Shown: in pieces, positions 35,869 through 43,943 of the stretch
Layout: every line of letters begins with the position of its first letter
Position numbering within the stretch: position 1 is the first letter of the stretch
From: CAYNJG01 sp964397295
Lineage (GTDB): Bacteria; Planctomycetota; Planctomycetia; Pirellulales; Pirellulaceae
Length of the DNA: 64,000 bases
Direction: 5' to 3'
NCBI GenBank assembly: GCA_964397295.1
Contig: CAYNJG010000004.1
Coordinates: 14,230 to 78,229 of the forward strand
Notes under the pieces: generated by a model
What the model saw: only the letters and a program-made list of their open reading frames with translations
The model's database searches: none
What the model was told of the DNA's origin: nothing
Made by a program: the position numbers and the translations under genes

Positions 35869-38800
35869 TTAGACCCAAGAATCACATAGTATGGCGGCTT
35901 GCTCCAAAACTAGCTTTACGGCTTCGTCTTGCAAGTCTGGCGGATACCCATGCTTCTTTAGAATCCGCCTTACTATCACCCGGATCTTTGCACGTGCTGA
36001 CTCTCGAAGCGTCCAGTCAATGGAGACATTGGCTCGGACCTTCATAACAAGCTCGGTAGCGATCACCTTTAGCTTGTCCTCGGTTAATGCTTCTACCGCT
36101 GTGTCGTGATTTGCCAGCGCGTCATAGAAGCAGACTTCATCATTGTTGAGGCCCAGCTGCTCACCACGAGCTTCAGAGGCTTGAATGTCTTTCGCCAATC
36201 TTATTAGCTCGTCGATGATCTCTTGTGTCGTTATGGCTCGGTTGTGGTAGGAGTTCAGCGTAGCCTGTAGCATCTCGGCAAAGGATCGTCCTTGAACAAT
36301 GTTCTTCTGCTTGCGGATCTTGATCTCATCGTTGAGCAATTTGCGAAGCAACTCTACCGCAACATTCTTGTAGGGCATGCTGCGTACTTCGTCGAGGAAT
36401 TCATCCGATAAGATAGAAATGTCAGGGCGTTCAACTCCGGCGGCGGTGAATACATCGATCACCTCTTCGTCTGCCGAGATCACAGCTTTCGCGACCAGTT
36501 GCCGAACTGCGTAGTCCAGCTGGCTTGAAGACTTACCGTTGTCGGTGTACTTCCGAAACATGGTGCGGATGATTTGGAAGAACGCCACATCTTCCTTGAT
36601 CGATTCGGCATACTCTTCGGTCGGACATAGAGAAAACGCTTTGGATAAGTTGCCTACAATTGCGTTCCAACGTGCTTTGCCGTCTTGCTCGCCAAGGATG
36701 AAGTCTTGTCCCGCTTGAAGCAACGTGATTCGCTCGGCGGGAGTTCCGGTTGTCCATTTCGACCAATCGAATCCATGCAGTATGTCGCGGCATTGCTCGT
36801 GGTGTTTACGCAGGGCTTCGAGAGCTGCCTCGGTATCAATGGTGGTCTGCCCCTGTCCGCCACTGTCCGTGTACGTCTTCAGGGCTTTCTTTAGCGAATC
36901 GCCGATCCCAAGATAGTCGACGACCAATCCACCCGGCTTCTCTTTGAAGACACGATTCACACGAGCAATTGCTTGCATCAGACCATGGCCTTGCATCGGC
37001 TTGTCGATATACATCGTGTGCATCGACGGAGCATCAAAACCGGTCAACCACATATCGCGGACGATCACCAGTTTGAAGTCGCTGTCGGCTTTTTTGAAAC
37101 GAGTCGCGAGTGCTTTGCGGCGATTCTTGCTGCGTGAATGCTGCTGCCATTCCGGTCCGTCATCCGCCGACCCTGTCATGATGATCTTTAACGCTCCCTT
37201 TTCGTCATCTTCATCGTGCCAATCGGGGCGAAGTCTAATCAGCTCGTTGTACAGGTCCACACAAATACGGCGGCTCATGCAGACGATCATGCCCTTACCT
37301 TCGATGCCTTCCGCCTCCATTGCATCGCATCGCTTTTCGAAGTGATCGACCAGATCCTTAGTCATCACTTCTAGTCGATTGTCATCGCCAACCATCGCTT
37401 CAAGCGCTGCCCACTTGGCTTTTACCTTGGTGCGTACCGTTTCTTCGGCACCCTCGGTGACTTCTTCAAACTCCTCGTCGATCGTCTCAATGCTGGAATC
37501 ATCCAACGCCATCTTGATCACGCGACTCTCGTAGTAGATCGGAACGGTCGCTTTGTCATCGACAGCTCGCTGGATGTCGTAGACGCTGATGTAGCCTCCG
37601 AAGACGGCTCGGGTGTTCTTGTCGTCAAGCTCGACCGGTGTCCCAGTGAAACCAATGAACGACGCATTGGGTAAGCCATCGCGGATATTACGAGCGAATC
37701 CATACGCGATCGTCTCTTCGCCCGTTTCCTTGTTCTTCTTTTTGCGAGCCGTAAAGCCGTATTGGCTTCGGTGGGCCTCGTCTGCCATGACGACAACGTT
37801 TTTGCGATCAGTCAGGACGGGAAACTGCCCTTCCGCTTCCGCGAACTTGTGGACGGTCGTGAAGATGACACCACCAGAATTGACTTGAAGCAGCTCACGC
37901 AAGTGGTCTACCGAATCAGCTTGAATCGGAGTCTGCCGTAGGATCTCACTGCAGCGTTGAAACTGGCCGAACAGTTGATCGTCCAAGTCATTGCGGTCGG
38001 TCAGTACAACCAACGTTGGATTGTTCATCGCTGGTGAGGAAATCACGAGACCCGAATAGAAGAGCATCGTGAAGCTTTTGCCGCTGCCTTGCGTATGCCA
38101 GACAACACCGACCCTTCGGTCACCTTCTTCTTGTGTCGCTTCGATAGTGCGTTGAAGCGCTTGTCGAGCTGCGTGGAACTGATGGTAACCGGCAAGAATC
38201 TTGTAGACGCGATCGCTGTCTGTATCGTCCTCGAACAACACAAAGCTCTGTAGCATATCGAGGAAGCGTTGCTTGTCGAATACGCCCCGAATCAGCGTTT
38301 CCAATTCGAGAATACTGGCGACCGGTTCTTCGGTATCGATCGTCGGCCAAGTTTTGAACCACTCTGGCCCGGCTGTGAGCGATCCAATCCTTGCCTTTTG
38401 ACCATCGCTCGTAACGAGTACCTCGTTGTAGGTTAGCAGCGTTGGCAATTCCTTCTTGTACGTTTGCAACTGCTTGAACGCTTTTTCGACCGTAGCCGTT
38501 TCATCGCCGATATTCTTTAGCTCAATCAGCGCCAACGGCAAGCCGTTTACAAACACGACGACATCAGCCCTTCGCTCGTTTCGTCCCTCTTTTACCGTGA
38601 ACTGATTCAACGCAAGCCATTCATTGTTCTCTGGTTGGTCGTAGTCGATGAGTTTTGCGATCTGACCGCTGATCGTGCCATCGTCACGTTTGACTTCGAC
38701 AGGTACACCATCACGCAACAGCTTGTGAAAGTTACGATTGGCGGCAATCAATGACGGTGAGTCGATGCGCAACACTTGCCGCATCGCTTCGTCGATATCG

Positions 38801-38991
38801 TCCGACCCGAGTTGCGGGTTCAAACGTCTAAGAGCGGTTTCCAAACGCTCAATCAAAACAACGTCGTTAAACGAGTCTCGTTCTGCGTTGTCGCCGGAAG
38901 GTGCGATCTCGGGGCCATAGAGCGTCTCGTATCCTAGTTCCTCGAACCAAGACAACGCGGCTTCTTCGACGGTGGCTTCGTTAATCGTCAT
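35869..38991 (-). CDS. hsdR: Type I restriction enzyme, R (endonuclease/translocase) subunit
   Basis: A protein of 1040 residues, the usual HsdR length. An N-terminal PD-(D/E)XK nuclease (DVVVFVNGLPLALIELKN) is followed by two helicase domains: the Walker A GSGKSFTMLFY, the DEAH-type ADEAHRSQYG, motif III FTGTPVE and motif VI-like QAIARVNR. The C-terminus ends VLEQAAILCDSWV as in other full-length members. The start MTINEATVEEAALSWF at 38991 is set by family homology, and its ATG overlaps the TGA of the GIY-YIG gene by one base. It is the last gene of the minus-strand locus that begins with hsdM at 45660, with about 3.5 kb of cargo between hsdS and hsdR. Confidence 0.96.
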   Translation of the reverse strand: MTINEATVEEAALSWFEELGYETLYGPEIAPSGDNAERDSFNDVVLIERLETALRRLNPQLGSDDIDEAMRQVLRIDSPSLIAANRNFHKLLRDGVPVEVKRDDGTISGQIAKLIDYDQPENNEWLALNQFTVKEGRNERRADVVVFVNGLPLALIELKNIGDETATVEKAFKQLQTYKKELPTLLTYNEVLVTSDGQKARIGSLTAGPEWFKTWPTIDTEEPVASILELETLIRGVFDKQRFLDMLQSFVLFEDDTDSDRVYKILAGYHQFHAARQALQRTIEATQEEGDRRVGVVWHTQGSGKSFTMLFYSGLVISSPAMNNPTLVVLTDRNDLDDQLFGQFQRCSEILRQTPIQADSVDHLRELLQVNSGGVIFTTVHKFAEAEGQFPVLTDRKNVVVMADEAHRSQYGFTARKKKNKETGEETIAYGFARNIRDGLPNASFIGFTGTPVELDDKNTRAVFGGYISVYDIQRAVDDKATVPIYYESRVIKMALDDSSIETIDEEFEEVTEGAEETVRTKVKAKWAALEAMVGDDNRLEVMTKDLVDHFEKRCDAMEAEGIEGKGMIVCMSRRICVDLYNELIRLRPDWHDEDDEKGALKIIMTGSADDGPEWQQHSRSKNRRKALATRFKKADSDFKLVIVRDMWLTGFDAPSMHTMYIDKPMQGHGLMQAIARVNRVFKEKPGGLVVDYLGIGDSLKKALKTYTDSGGQGQTTIDTEAALEALRKHHEQCRDILHGFDWSKWTTGTPAERITLLQAGQDFILGEQDGKARWNAIVGNLSKAFSLCPTEEYAESIKEDVAFFQIIRTMFRKYTDNGKSSSQLDYAVRQLVAKAVISADEEVIDVFTAAGVERPDISILSDEFLDEVRSMPYKNVAVELLRKLLNDEIKIRKQKNIVQGRSFAEMLQATLNSYHNRAITTQEIIDELIRLAKDIQASEARGEQLGLNNDEVCFYDALANHDTAVEALTEDKLKVIATELVMKVRANVSIDWTLRESARAKIRVIVRRILKKHGYPPDLQDEAVKLVLEQAAILCDSWV

Positions 38992-39917
38992 CAATCTAGC
39001 TCCGTTGTGTCTTCTTCGGACGCTGCCGATTGTCGATAGTCGAGCCCCGCATCTTGCCAATCTGCATAAGTCCTGCCGTCCGAAAGCTTCCATCGCAACC
39101 GACCGTTGCTATTTCGTCCGGCGACGACGGCCGCTGCAGCGCTTGGACTGCTAAAGGGTATGTCTTCGACGAAAACCAAATACTCAGGGTCATCGCTATC
39201 AACGAGCTTCTCATCGGCAACCAGTTGCTCGCGAAGTTTTCGATACGAGGTCCAGGAATCAACTCCTGCTTTCTGGCTGTACTTCCTTTCAGAACGACAA
39301 ACTCATCGTCCATCAATACCGCGTTCGCATCTGCCCCAGCTACATGACATTCGAAAACTGGACTGGTCGATTCTGTTGACTTTTCGCTGGTCGAAATCAT
39401 TGGTCGCGGATTCAGGAATTGGTGTCCAAGTACAGGCAAGATCATTTGAACCTGACTAAGAAAGAACTCCATATCAGCGACATCTGGCTCAGGGAGAGGT
39501 GGGGGAGAATGAGCTGTTCCATTTGCAATGGAGGCTCGGCTTCGCTGTGTTGCACAGATTGATCAGTCGGCTTTCCAAGTATCGAACGTGGGACTTCGTG
39601 AGATTGTCGTCCTTGCTGGTAATCAGAATAACACGCGTGAAGAAGTCTTTCGCTTCGTCGCTATCGTGCTTCTTGATGCGAGTGAAAACGTTGTCGCCCT
39701 CACCAATGTAAACGCGATCTTGTGAGGGCGATTCTGGATCAGAGCCGATTAACAGATAAATGCCAGTGCGTTTCGCTTCGTCGCGTTTGCCGAGTTCGGC
39801 AAGTCGTGACCTTGGCGCAACTACGACCTTGCCCGTCCAGTTGATGATTTCGGCCGTCAGGATGCCACTAGGCACGCCATCGGCGAGGTACAGTCGAATC
39901 GTCTTACCCGTCATCAT
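38991..39917 (-). pseudogene. GIY-YIG nuclease/DUF4357 protein gene with two frameshifts
   Basis: Three frames together give one known protein. Part 1 (39917 to about 39530) begins MMTGKTIRLYLADGVPSG and contains GIYLLIG and VYIGEG, the GIY-YIG core. Part 2 (about 39530 to 39280) continues ANGTAHSPPPLPEPDVADME, PVFECHVAGADA and FVVLKGS. Part 3 (about 39280 to 38991) continues SWTSYRKLREQLVADEKLVD and PFSSPSAAAAVVAGR, the DUF4357 end. The shifts are single-base and fall near 39525-39540 and 39275-39281. The start at 39917 has GGGAG in front. Full-length versions are common just upstream of hsdR in type I loci. Sequencing error is possible but two shifts make decay more likely. Confidence 0.85.
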
Positions 39918-40164
39918 GGCAATCTCCCGTTGTCTTGTCTGTGTCCCGTTCATGGCCCCTTTCTGTTAGCACATAACGGACTCCAACGCCGGTCGTCCCG
40001 TGCTTGTCGAAGATGCCTTTTTCCACAAGTTCTGACAGCTTCTCGAATTGGAACACCGTGAAGAACTGCGACAGCAGCGGATCGCTGCTCACGTAATCTT
40101 TGACGCGATTACGGAACTCCTGAAGTTCCTTCTGAACGCTGCTGATGAAGATCTGCCGACTCAT
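39904..40164 (-). pseudogene. Internally deleted DUF4062-type protein remnant
   Basis: The frame begins MSRQIFISSVQKELQEFRNR and continues to LLSQFFTVFQFE, the start of DUF4062-type proteins. It then passes straight into KLSELVEKGIFDKHGTTGVGV, which looks like the C-terminal winged-helix end of the long ATP-binding (AlbA_2/Schlafen-like) proteins that carry this N-terminus. Full-length members are several hundred residues, so the middle seems to have been lost in frame. It overlaps the start of the GIY-YIG gene by 14 bases, as expected for a former operon gene. An in-frame upstream extension to 40245 is not needed. Sequence 40165-40386 shows no other gene. Confidence 0.65.
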
Positions 40165-40386
40165 GGTGTTAATCTGGTGAACCTTCGTTCTGTCCCGTGT
40201 CTCCAACTGCTGGCATGTGTCCAATGAAACACGAACTTCCCCCAAGATTCACGCTCGATCCGAATTACGTCGATATTGCGGGCTGTGTTAATTTAAAAAA
40301 CAGGGTTGGCAACCTATACGCTTGATTGTTAGGCTCCCGTGACCGATACTTGAAACAACTCATCTGCCATGTGTAGAAGGAGTACC

Positions 40387-40410
40387 GAAGCCGTCCCTTG
40401 GGGCGGCTTC
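40387..40410. terminator. Strong hairpin after the DUF3800 operon
   Basis: GAAGCCGTCCC (40387-40397) pairs with GGGGCGGCTTC (40400-40410) with one G-U pair, just beyond the stop of the minus-strand gene ending at 40417. There is no clear T run on the minus side, so this is a hairpin of probable terminator role and not a perfect intrinsic terminator. If it works, it would separate hsdM-hsdS-cargo transcription from the GIY-YIG-hsdR part. Confidence 0.6.
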
Positions 40411-40416
40411 AGCTGT

Positions 40417-40917
40417 TTACGGGGTGTATTCATCTCTTTCTTTTCGCAGTTTTCTCTTCCGAGACTCCTCGGGTGTGCAGTACGCGGTTATGAACTGCAG
40501 GTATTGAAATCCATCACGTTGTCTGGTCCGTTCGGCTAGCACCACAAGATATCTTTCGGCAAACCAAAACAGAACGTGTGTGTTCCGTCCTCTCTGGTTC
40601 TTCCACACGTTGATCTCACCAGCAACGCCTGCATTGTCGATAATTGCTCTTGGCCAAAGGATGCGTTCGCACCGTCTCATTTCCGGCGTGCGTTCTTCTT
40701 CGTTTGGCCCTTCAGACATGCAATGCCAAAACCCTGCGAACTTCCCGTCGTACATTGGATCGCGACGACAACGGATCCATTTACCTTCAAATTGTGGTTG
40801 GCTGTCAATCATGCTGTTTTTGAATGCATCGTAAATAGCAGCTAAATAAAGCGCCCAATCTCCGTCGAAGTCTTCGAGTGTGATTAACTCAGGCAACCAT
40901 GTGTTGTCGTCACTCAT
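40417..40917 (-). CDS. Unknown small protein paired with DUF3800, possibly RelE/BECR-fold
   Basis: A protein of 166 residues from ATG 40917, with a GAGG ribosome site 8 bases ahead in the gap after the DUF3800 gene. The N-terminal half includes FEGKWIRCRRDPMYDGKFAGF, and the second half includes RCERILWPRAIID, NTHVLFWFAERYLVVLAER and LQFITAYCTPEESRKRKLRK. The pattern basic-WP...(h)LFW...YLVVL...TAYC followed by a basic tail resembles the BECR (barnase/EndoU/ColicinE5/RelE) nuclease fold, but this is inference. Paired with DUF3800 it may be a toxin or effector. I know of no name for it. Confidence 0.75.
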   Translation of the reverse strand: MSDDNTWLPELITLEDFDGDWALYLAAIYDAFKNSMIDSQPQFEGKWIRCRRDPMYDGKFAGFWHCMSEGPNEEERTPEMRRCERILWPRAIIDNAGVAGEINVWKNQRGRNTHVLFWFAERYLVVLAERTRQRDGFQYLQFITAYCTPEESRKRKLRKERDEYTP

Positions 40918-40925
40918 GGGAAGCC

Positions 40926-41624
40926 TCAGCGCGATTGCCAGACGAGGAGGTTGAGTTTTGGCTCTCGAAGCCACGTTGATCGTTGCAGCGAAAAGCCCGT
41001 CCGCTCTCGAACCCTTTCTATGAGCGCCAATTTTGCCGCGCTTGTTTGCAGTCCGCGATTGGAATACGTAACAGCCCCAATTAGCAAGTCTGCCAACTGC
41101 ATCAACTCCGATTCGTGAGATCGAATCTGCTGGACACGCCGGACAATGTTCCCATTGCCATCGTAGTTGGCATCTCGAAGGACTTCCTCTAGTTTTTGGC
41201 GTTTCCCCTCGCTACGAGTGTCCTTGATGTCCAAATAGATCGAGTAGTGTTGCGTGGGGTCGATAATTGGCTCCAGCAGCGTGAAGCACATTTTGTAGTA
41301 CCAATCGTCGTGCGTTTGGTGAAAGCGGTTGTGTTCCAACTGGGTCTTGTCGGGAACGACTATGCATCGAAAATGCAAGTCGTCGTCATCAAGAAAGTAG
41401 TCAATGATCGCCCGGTAAAAGTCGAGTTTTGCTGGAGAAACTTTTGTCCATTTGAACTCGAATTGAGGTGACAACCCATGAGACTTTTGTATGTCGCGAA
41501 CTCGAATCGAGATCTCGCGAGCCTTCTCTTCGGGGCACCAAATAGCGCCCAGAGTCATGGGTTTGATTCTGTCGTGCTCCAAGTGACAACTTTCGTCGAG
41601 GTAGACATTAAACGACTCAGCCAT
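40926..41624 (-). CDS. DUF3800-domain protein (RNase H-like fold)
   Basis: A protein of 232 residues: NVYLDESCHLEHDR at the start is the DUF3800 signature (h-x-D-E-S/A), a second acidic strand lies in HYSIYLDIKDTRSEG, and a third site in SELMQLADLLIGAV. This fits the family's RNase H-like catalytic triad. ATG 41624 has GGAGG in front. Members are frequent in defence islands and next to restriction systems; activity is unproven. The next gene begins 8 bases later, so the two are a pair. An hsdS-tail remnant (41741-41798) lies 75 bases before its start. Confidence 0.9.
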   Translation of the reverse strand: MAESFNVYLDESCHLEHDRIKPMTLGAIWCPEEKAREISIRVRDIQKSHGLSPQFEFKWTKVSPAKLDFYRAIIDYFLDDDDLHFRCIVVPDKTQLEHNRFHQTHDDWYYKMCFTLLEPIIDPTQHYSIYLDIKDTRSEGKRQKLEEVLRDANYDGNGNIVRRVQQIRSHESELMQLADLLIGAVTYSNRGLQTSAAKLALIERVRERTGFSLQRSTWLREPKLNLLVWQSR

Positions 41625-41668
41625 TTGCGAGGGCCTCCGAGGTGACGGTGAGCAAATAAAATGCGAAC

Positions 41669-41732
41669 GGTGAATGGTGAAGAGTGAAACTTTTCAACCT
41701 CATACGTTTACCCTTCTCTCTTCAACCTTCAC
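41669..41732. repeat. Imperfect inverted repeat of GGTGAA units
   Basis: The left arm GGTGAATGGTGAAGAGTGAA (41669-41688) is a near reverse complement of the right arm 41712-41732, which ends CTTCAACCTTCACC. A similar run of GGTGGAAGGGTGAAGGG lies inside hsdS at about 43180-43200. It sits between the hsdS-tail remnant and the DUF3800 gene. Confidence 0.7.
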
Positions 41733-41740
41733 CTTTTTTG

Positions 41741-41798
41741 TCTCGCCGGTTAGAAACTTAGCAATGAGCGTGTTGCGAATCAGCGGTAAGGAGACCAT
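41741..41798 (-). pseudogene. hsdS 3'-end remnant C
   Basis: Read on the minus strand this encodes LPLIRNTLIAKFLTGE, matching the hsdS end LSTLRDTLLPKLLSGE; over the 42 bases from the codon before IR the DNA is about 70% identical to intact hsdS. The frame goes on through a Lys/Glu-rich tail to TGA at 41702-41700. The piece lies directly after the zinc-ribbon gene and before the DUF3800 gene. It reads as the end of a former hsdS whose rest was replaced. Confidence 0.75.
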
Positions 41799-41803
41799 TT
41801 TCA

Positions 41804-42325
41804 TTACCCCCACACGATATAGGCTGGATTCACGGATCGCCCGCACTGCGTGCAGGTGGGTTCGCTGGCGGTGACGGTGCCTTTCTCGCAGTGGGGGCAC
41901 AAGTCGTTGTCGAGTAGCCACATGACTTGATCTCCCATGCTGACGCCACATTCGGGGCAGGTTGGGTTGCGGTCTTTTGCATCCCAACGCCCCCAGCAGT
42001 CAGGGCAATGGTCGTGGGGGACGATGCTGAGCTGGCCGTGGACGACGTAGCGGTGCGGGGATGAGTCGCCCCAACATTGGCGCGCAGGCGATCCGCTATT
42101 GGTTGCGAGACCGGTTTGTAGCAGCGGTAGGCTCTTTTCTCGCTCCTCGTCGAAAACCTGAAGGCTGATGTCGAGCGTCAACGAATACGGCTCTCCAAGA
42201 ATCCGACTGATTTCGGCCAGCTTGGCTTTGAGTTGATCGAGTGTTTCACCTTCGATCAACTCACTCACCTGCTCGGAAATGTCGTCGATGAGGGGATCGA
42301 TTTGTTCAAACTCATTCTTTTCCAT
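41804..42325 (-). CDS. Zinc-ribbon protein in the type I restriction locus
   Basis: A protein of 173 residues. The N-terminal helical part (1-80) is acidic. The C-terminal half has four Cys pairs (CPDCWGRW, CPECGVSM, CPHCEKGT and CTQCGRS), forming two zinc ribbons. The start follows an AAGGATGAAAC ribosome site that lies at the end of hsdS-tail remnant B; that remnant's stop is 3 bases before the ATG. This shows the gene once followed a complete hsdS directly. A role in regulating or modifying the restriction complex is a guess. Confidence 0.8.
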   Translation of the reverse strand: MEKNEFEQIDPLIDDISEQVSELIEGETLDQLKAKLAEISRILGEPYSLTLDISLQVFDEEREKSLPLLQTGLATNSGSPARQCWGDSSPHRYVVHGQLSIVPHDHCPDCWGRWDAKDRNPTCPECGVSMGDQVMWLLDNDLCPHCEKGTVTASEPTCTQCGRSVNPAYIVWG

Positions 42326-42328
42326 GTT

Positions 42329-42440
42329 TCATCCTTCAACCTTGCACACTGGCGAGGGCCTGAGCGCGGCGGGGACAGGCAACTCGTCGGAAAGAAGCGT
42401 GGGTAGCAGCGTGTTGCGAAGGGTGCCCAGCGTCGAGGAC
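42329..42440 (-). pseudogene. hsdS 3'-end remnant B
   Basis: The minus strand encodes SSTLGTLRNTLLPTLLSDELPVPAAL, matching the intact hsdS end SSTLSTLRDTLLPKLLSGELPVPAAL. At DNA level 42360-42440 is about 80% identical to 42570-42652. It then continues to its own TGA (42331-42329) three bases before the ATG of the zinc-ribbon gene. Upstream it breaks at the hairpin repeat 42458-42530. It is the tail of an earlier hsdS allele. Confidence 0.88.
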
Positions 42441-42457
42441 GCTTGCGCGGACCTATT

Positions 42458-42530
42458 GAAACACAGAGGCACAGAGGACACGGAGTCTCGCATGCGACAT
42501 TCCTCTGTGATCTCAGTGCCTCTGTGTTTC
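42458..42530. repeat. Hairpin-forming dispersed repeat, copy in the hsdS region
   Basis: The arms begin GAAACACAGAGGCACAGAGG and end GTGCCTCTGTGTTTC, with a tip TCGCATGCGA that is itself a perfect palindrome (42488-42497). The sequence belongs to the same family as 6201-6279. It lies exactly between the end of intact hsdS (42555) and hsdS-tail remnant B. Confidence 0.9.
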
Positions 42531-42554
42531 CAAACGTTTTGTCGGCTCATGCCA

Positions 42555-43943
42555 CTACTTCCTGTGTGCGGTGAGGGCGGCAGGGACGGGCAACTCGCCG
42601 GAGAGAAGCTTGGGAAGCAGCGTGTCGCGAAGGGTGCTCAGTGTTGAGGACTCCCACTCGTTGGCGTCCATGCGTTTGAAGATGCCATCAACCAGTTCTC
42701 CAAACGCATCAAATACCTCGTCGCTCGGTTTCACAAACGTTATTTCGTTCATGCTTCGTTGACTTAGCTTGGGAATTGTTGACCCAGTGAGGTAGCCGCT
42801 GATGTCAGTTGCTCGAAGCGTGAACATCAAGAATCGAGTCACGCCATCGTGGTCGCCCGAAAGAACATGGGCGTGGTTGTTTACCCAGAACCTTCCTGTC
42901 GCGCGAAACGCGATCGGTGTGTTTCTCGTTCGTAGGTTCTCGCCATCTTCGGCGACGAGCAAATACTCTCCGTCGTAGATGAATTCGTTAACGTGATCGA
43001 CGACGCCCGACGCTCCGTAATACGGATATGGTCCAGCCACACGATCCTTTCCTTTGACCGGCTGCCGCAACTTGTCGTGGTTGTTCGCAAAGTCCCCGAG
43101 CCGAACAACTTCCCAGCCCGTTGGAATCTTGCCGAGGTCGGAGTCTTGGAAGGTGGAGGGGAAAAGAGCCGAGAGGGAAGGTGGAAGGGTGAAGGGCGAA
43201 TACGCGGGCGAGGAATCGGGGGAAAGGTCGCGAGGGGGCGGCGAGGTCGCCGTGGCGGCTCCGGTTCCCGATGGCGGATTGGCCTGCTGGCCACTCTTGC
43301 TGCGCACGGGGTCGAAATCGACGAACCAACTCTTGAAGATCGCCCGCGCAAGGGACTCCAGCGTCGCATTCATCCGACGGTTCAACTCGATCTTGTCGTC
43401 CAACGCACCAAGGATCGACGCGATCGCTCGCTGTTCTCCGATGGGAGGCAGCTTGAACTTGAATGCTTCGATGCGTTTTGGAGCGGTGTGCAGGATTTTC
43501 GTCCCAGTCGCACCAACGTACAGCTCGCGATTAAATTCCGACCAAAGGAAAAGCCAGTAAAGAAAGTCGGGATCAACGGCATCGGCTTCCTTGACGACCA
43601 CTTTACCGAGACGTTGGTTGTGCAAATAAGTTCGACCGTCGTCGGGTATGCGGCCCGGAATTCCAAGAATTTCTCCGCCTGCTGTCTGGCACGTCATTAC
43701 TAGCAGAATGTCTCGCGGTTTCAGGTCGTATTCGGCGGGATAGTCTTCGCGATATTCTTTAACCGTCGTTGATTCAAAACGAAACCCGCCGGTGTATTGA
43801 AAGTTGCCGATGTTCACGACGATCGGCTTGCCCGAAAGGTCTTCAGAAAAGAACTTGCTCTTGAACGGCCAGCCATGGGTAATGCTGACGACATCGCCGA
43901 GCATGACTTCTCGCCATTTTCCGTTTGGCGACTCATCCGCCAT
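42555..43943 (-). CDS. hsdS: Type I restriction specificity subunit
   Basis: A protein of 462 residues: two target-recognition domains, each followed by a conserved helix. TRD1 is about residues 5-160, the first helix is in PPIGEQRAIASILGALDDKIELNRRMN, TRD2 is about 265-400, and the second helix is at the end (STLRDTLLPKLLSGELPVPA). Between them SWFVDFDPVRSKSG leads into a 45-residue Pro/Ser/Thr-rich insert before LFPSTFQDSDLGKIPTGW, where most relatives have a short link. The start at 43943 (MADESPNGKWREV) is fixed by homology, and it overlaps hsdM by 11 bases. It sets the methylation and cutting target of the complex, which cannot be predicted from sequence. Confidence 0.95.
   Translation of the reverse strand: MADESPNGKWREVMLGDVVSITHGWPFKSKFFSEDLSGKPIVVNIGNFQYTGGFRFESTTVKEYREDYPAEYDLKPRDILLVMTCQTAGGEILGIPGRIPDDGRTYLHNQRLGKVVVKEADAVDPDFLYWLFLWSEFNRELYVGATGTKILHTAPKRIEAFKFKLPPIGEQRAIASILGALDDKIELNRRMNATLESLARAIFKSWFVDFDPVRSKSGQQANPPSGTGAATATSPPPRDLSPDSSPAYSPFTLPPSLSALFPSTFQDSDLGKIPTGWEVVRLGDFANNHDKLRQPVKGKDRVAGPYPYYGASGVVDHVNEFIYDGEYLLVAEDGENLRTRNTPIAFRATGRFWVNNHAHVLSGDHDGVTRFLMFTLRATDISGYLTGSTIPKLSQRSMNEITFVKPSDEVFDAFGELVDGIFKRMDANEWESSTLSTLRDTLLPKLLSGELPVPAALTAHRK

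Noticed and set aside
43054..43703. Plus-strand frames opposite hsdS
   Set aside because: Shadows of hsdS, rich in Arg/Gly due to the low-complexity linker.
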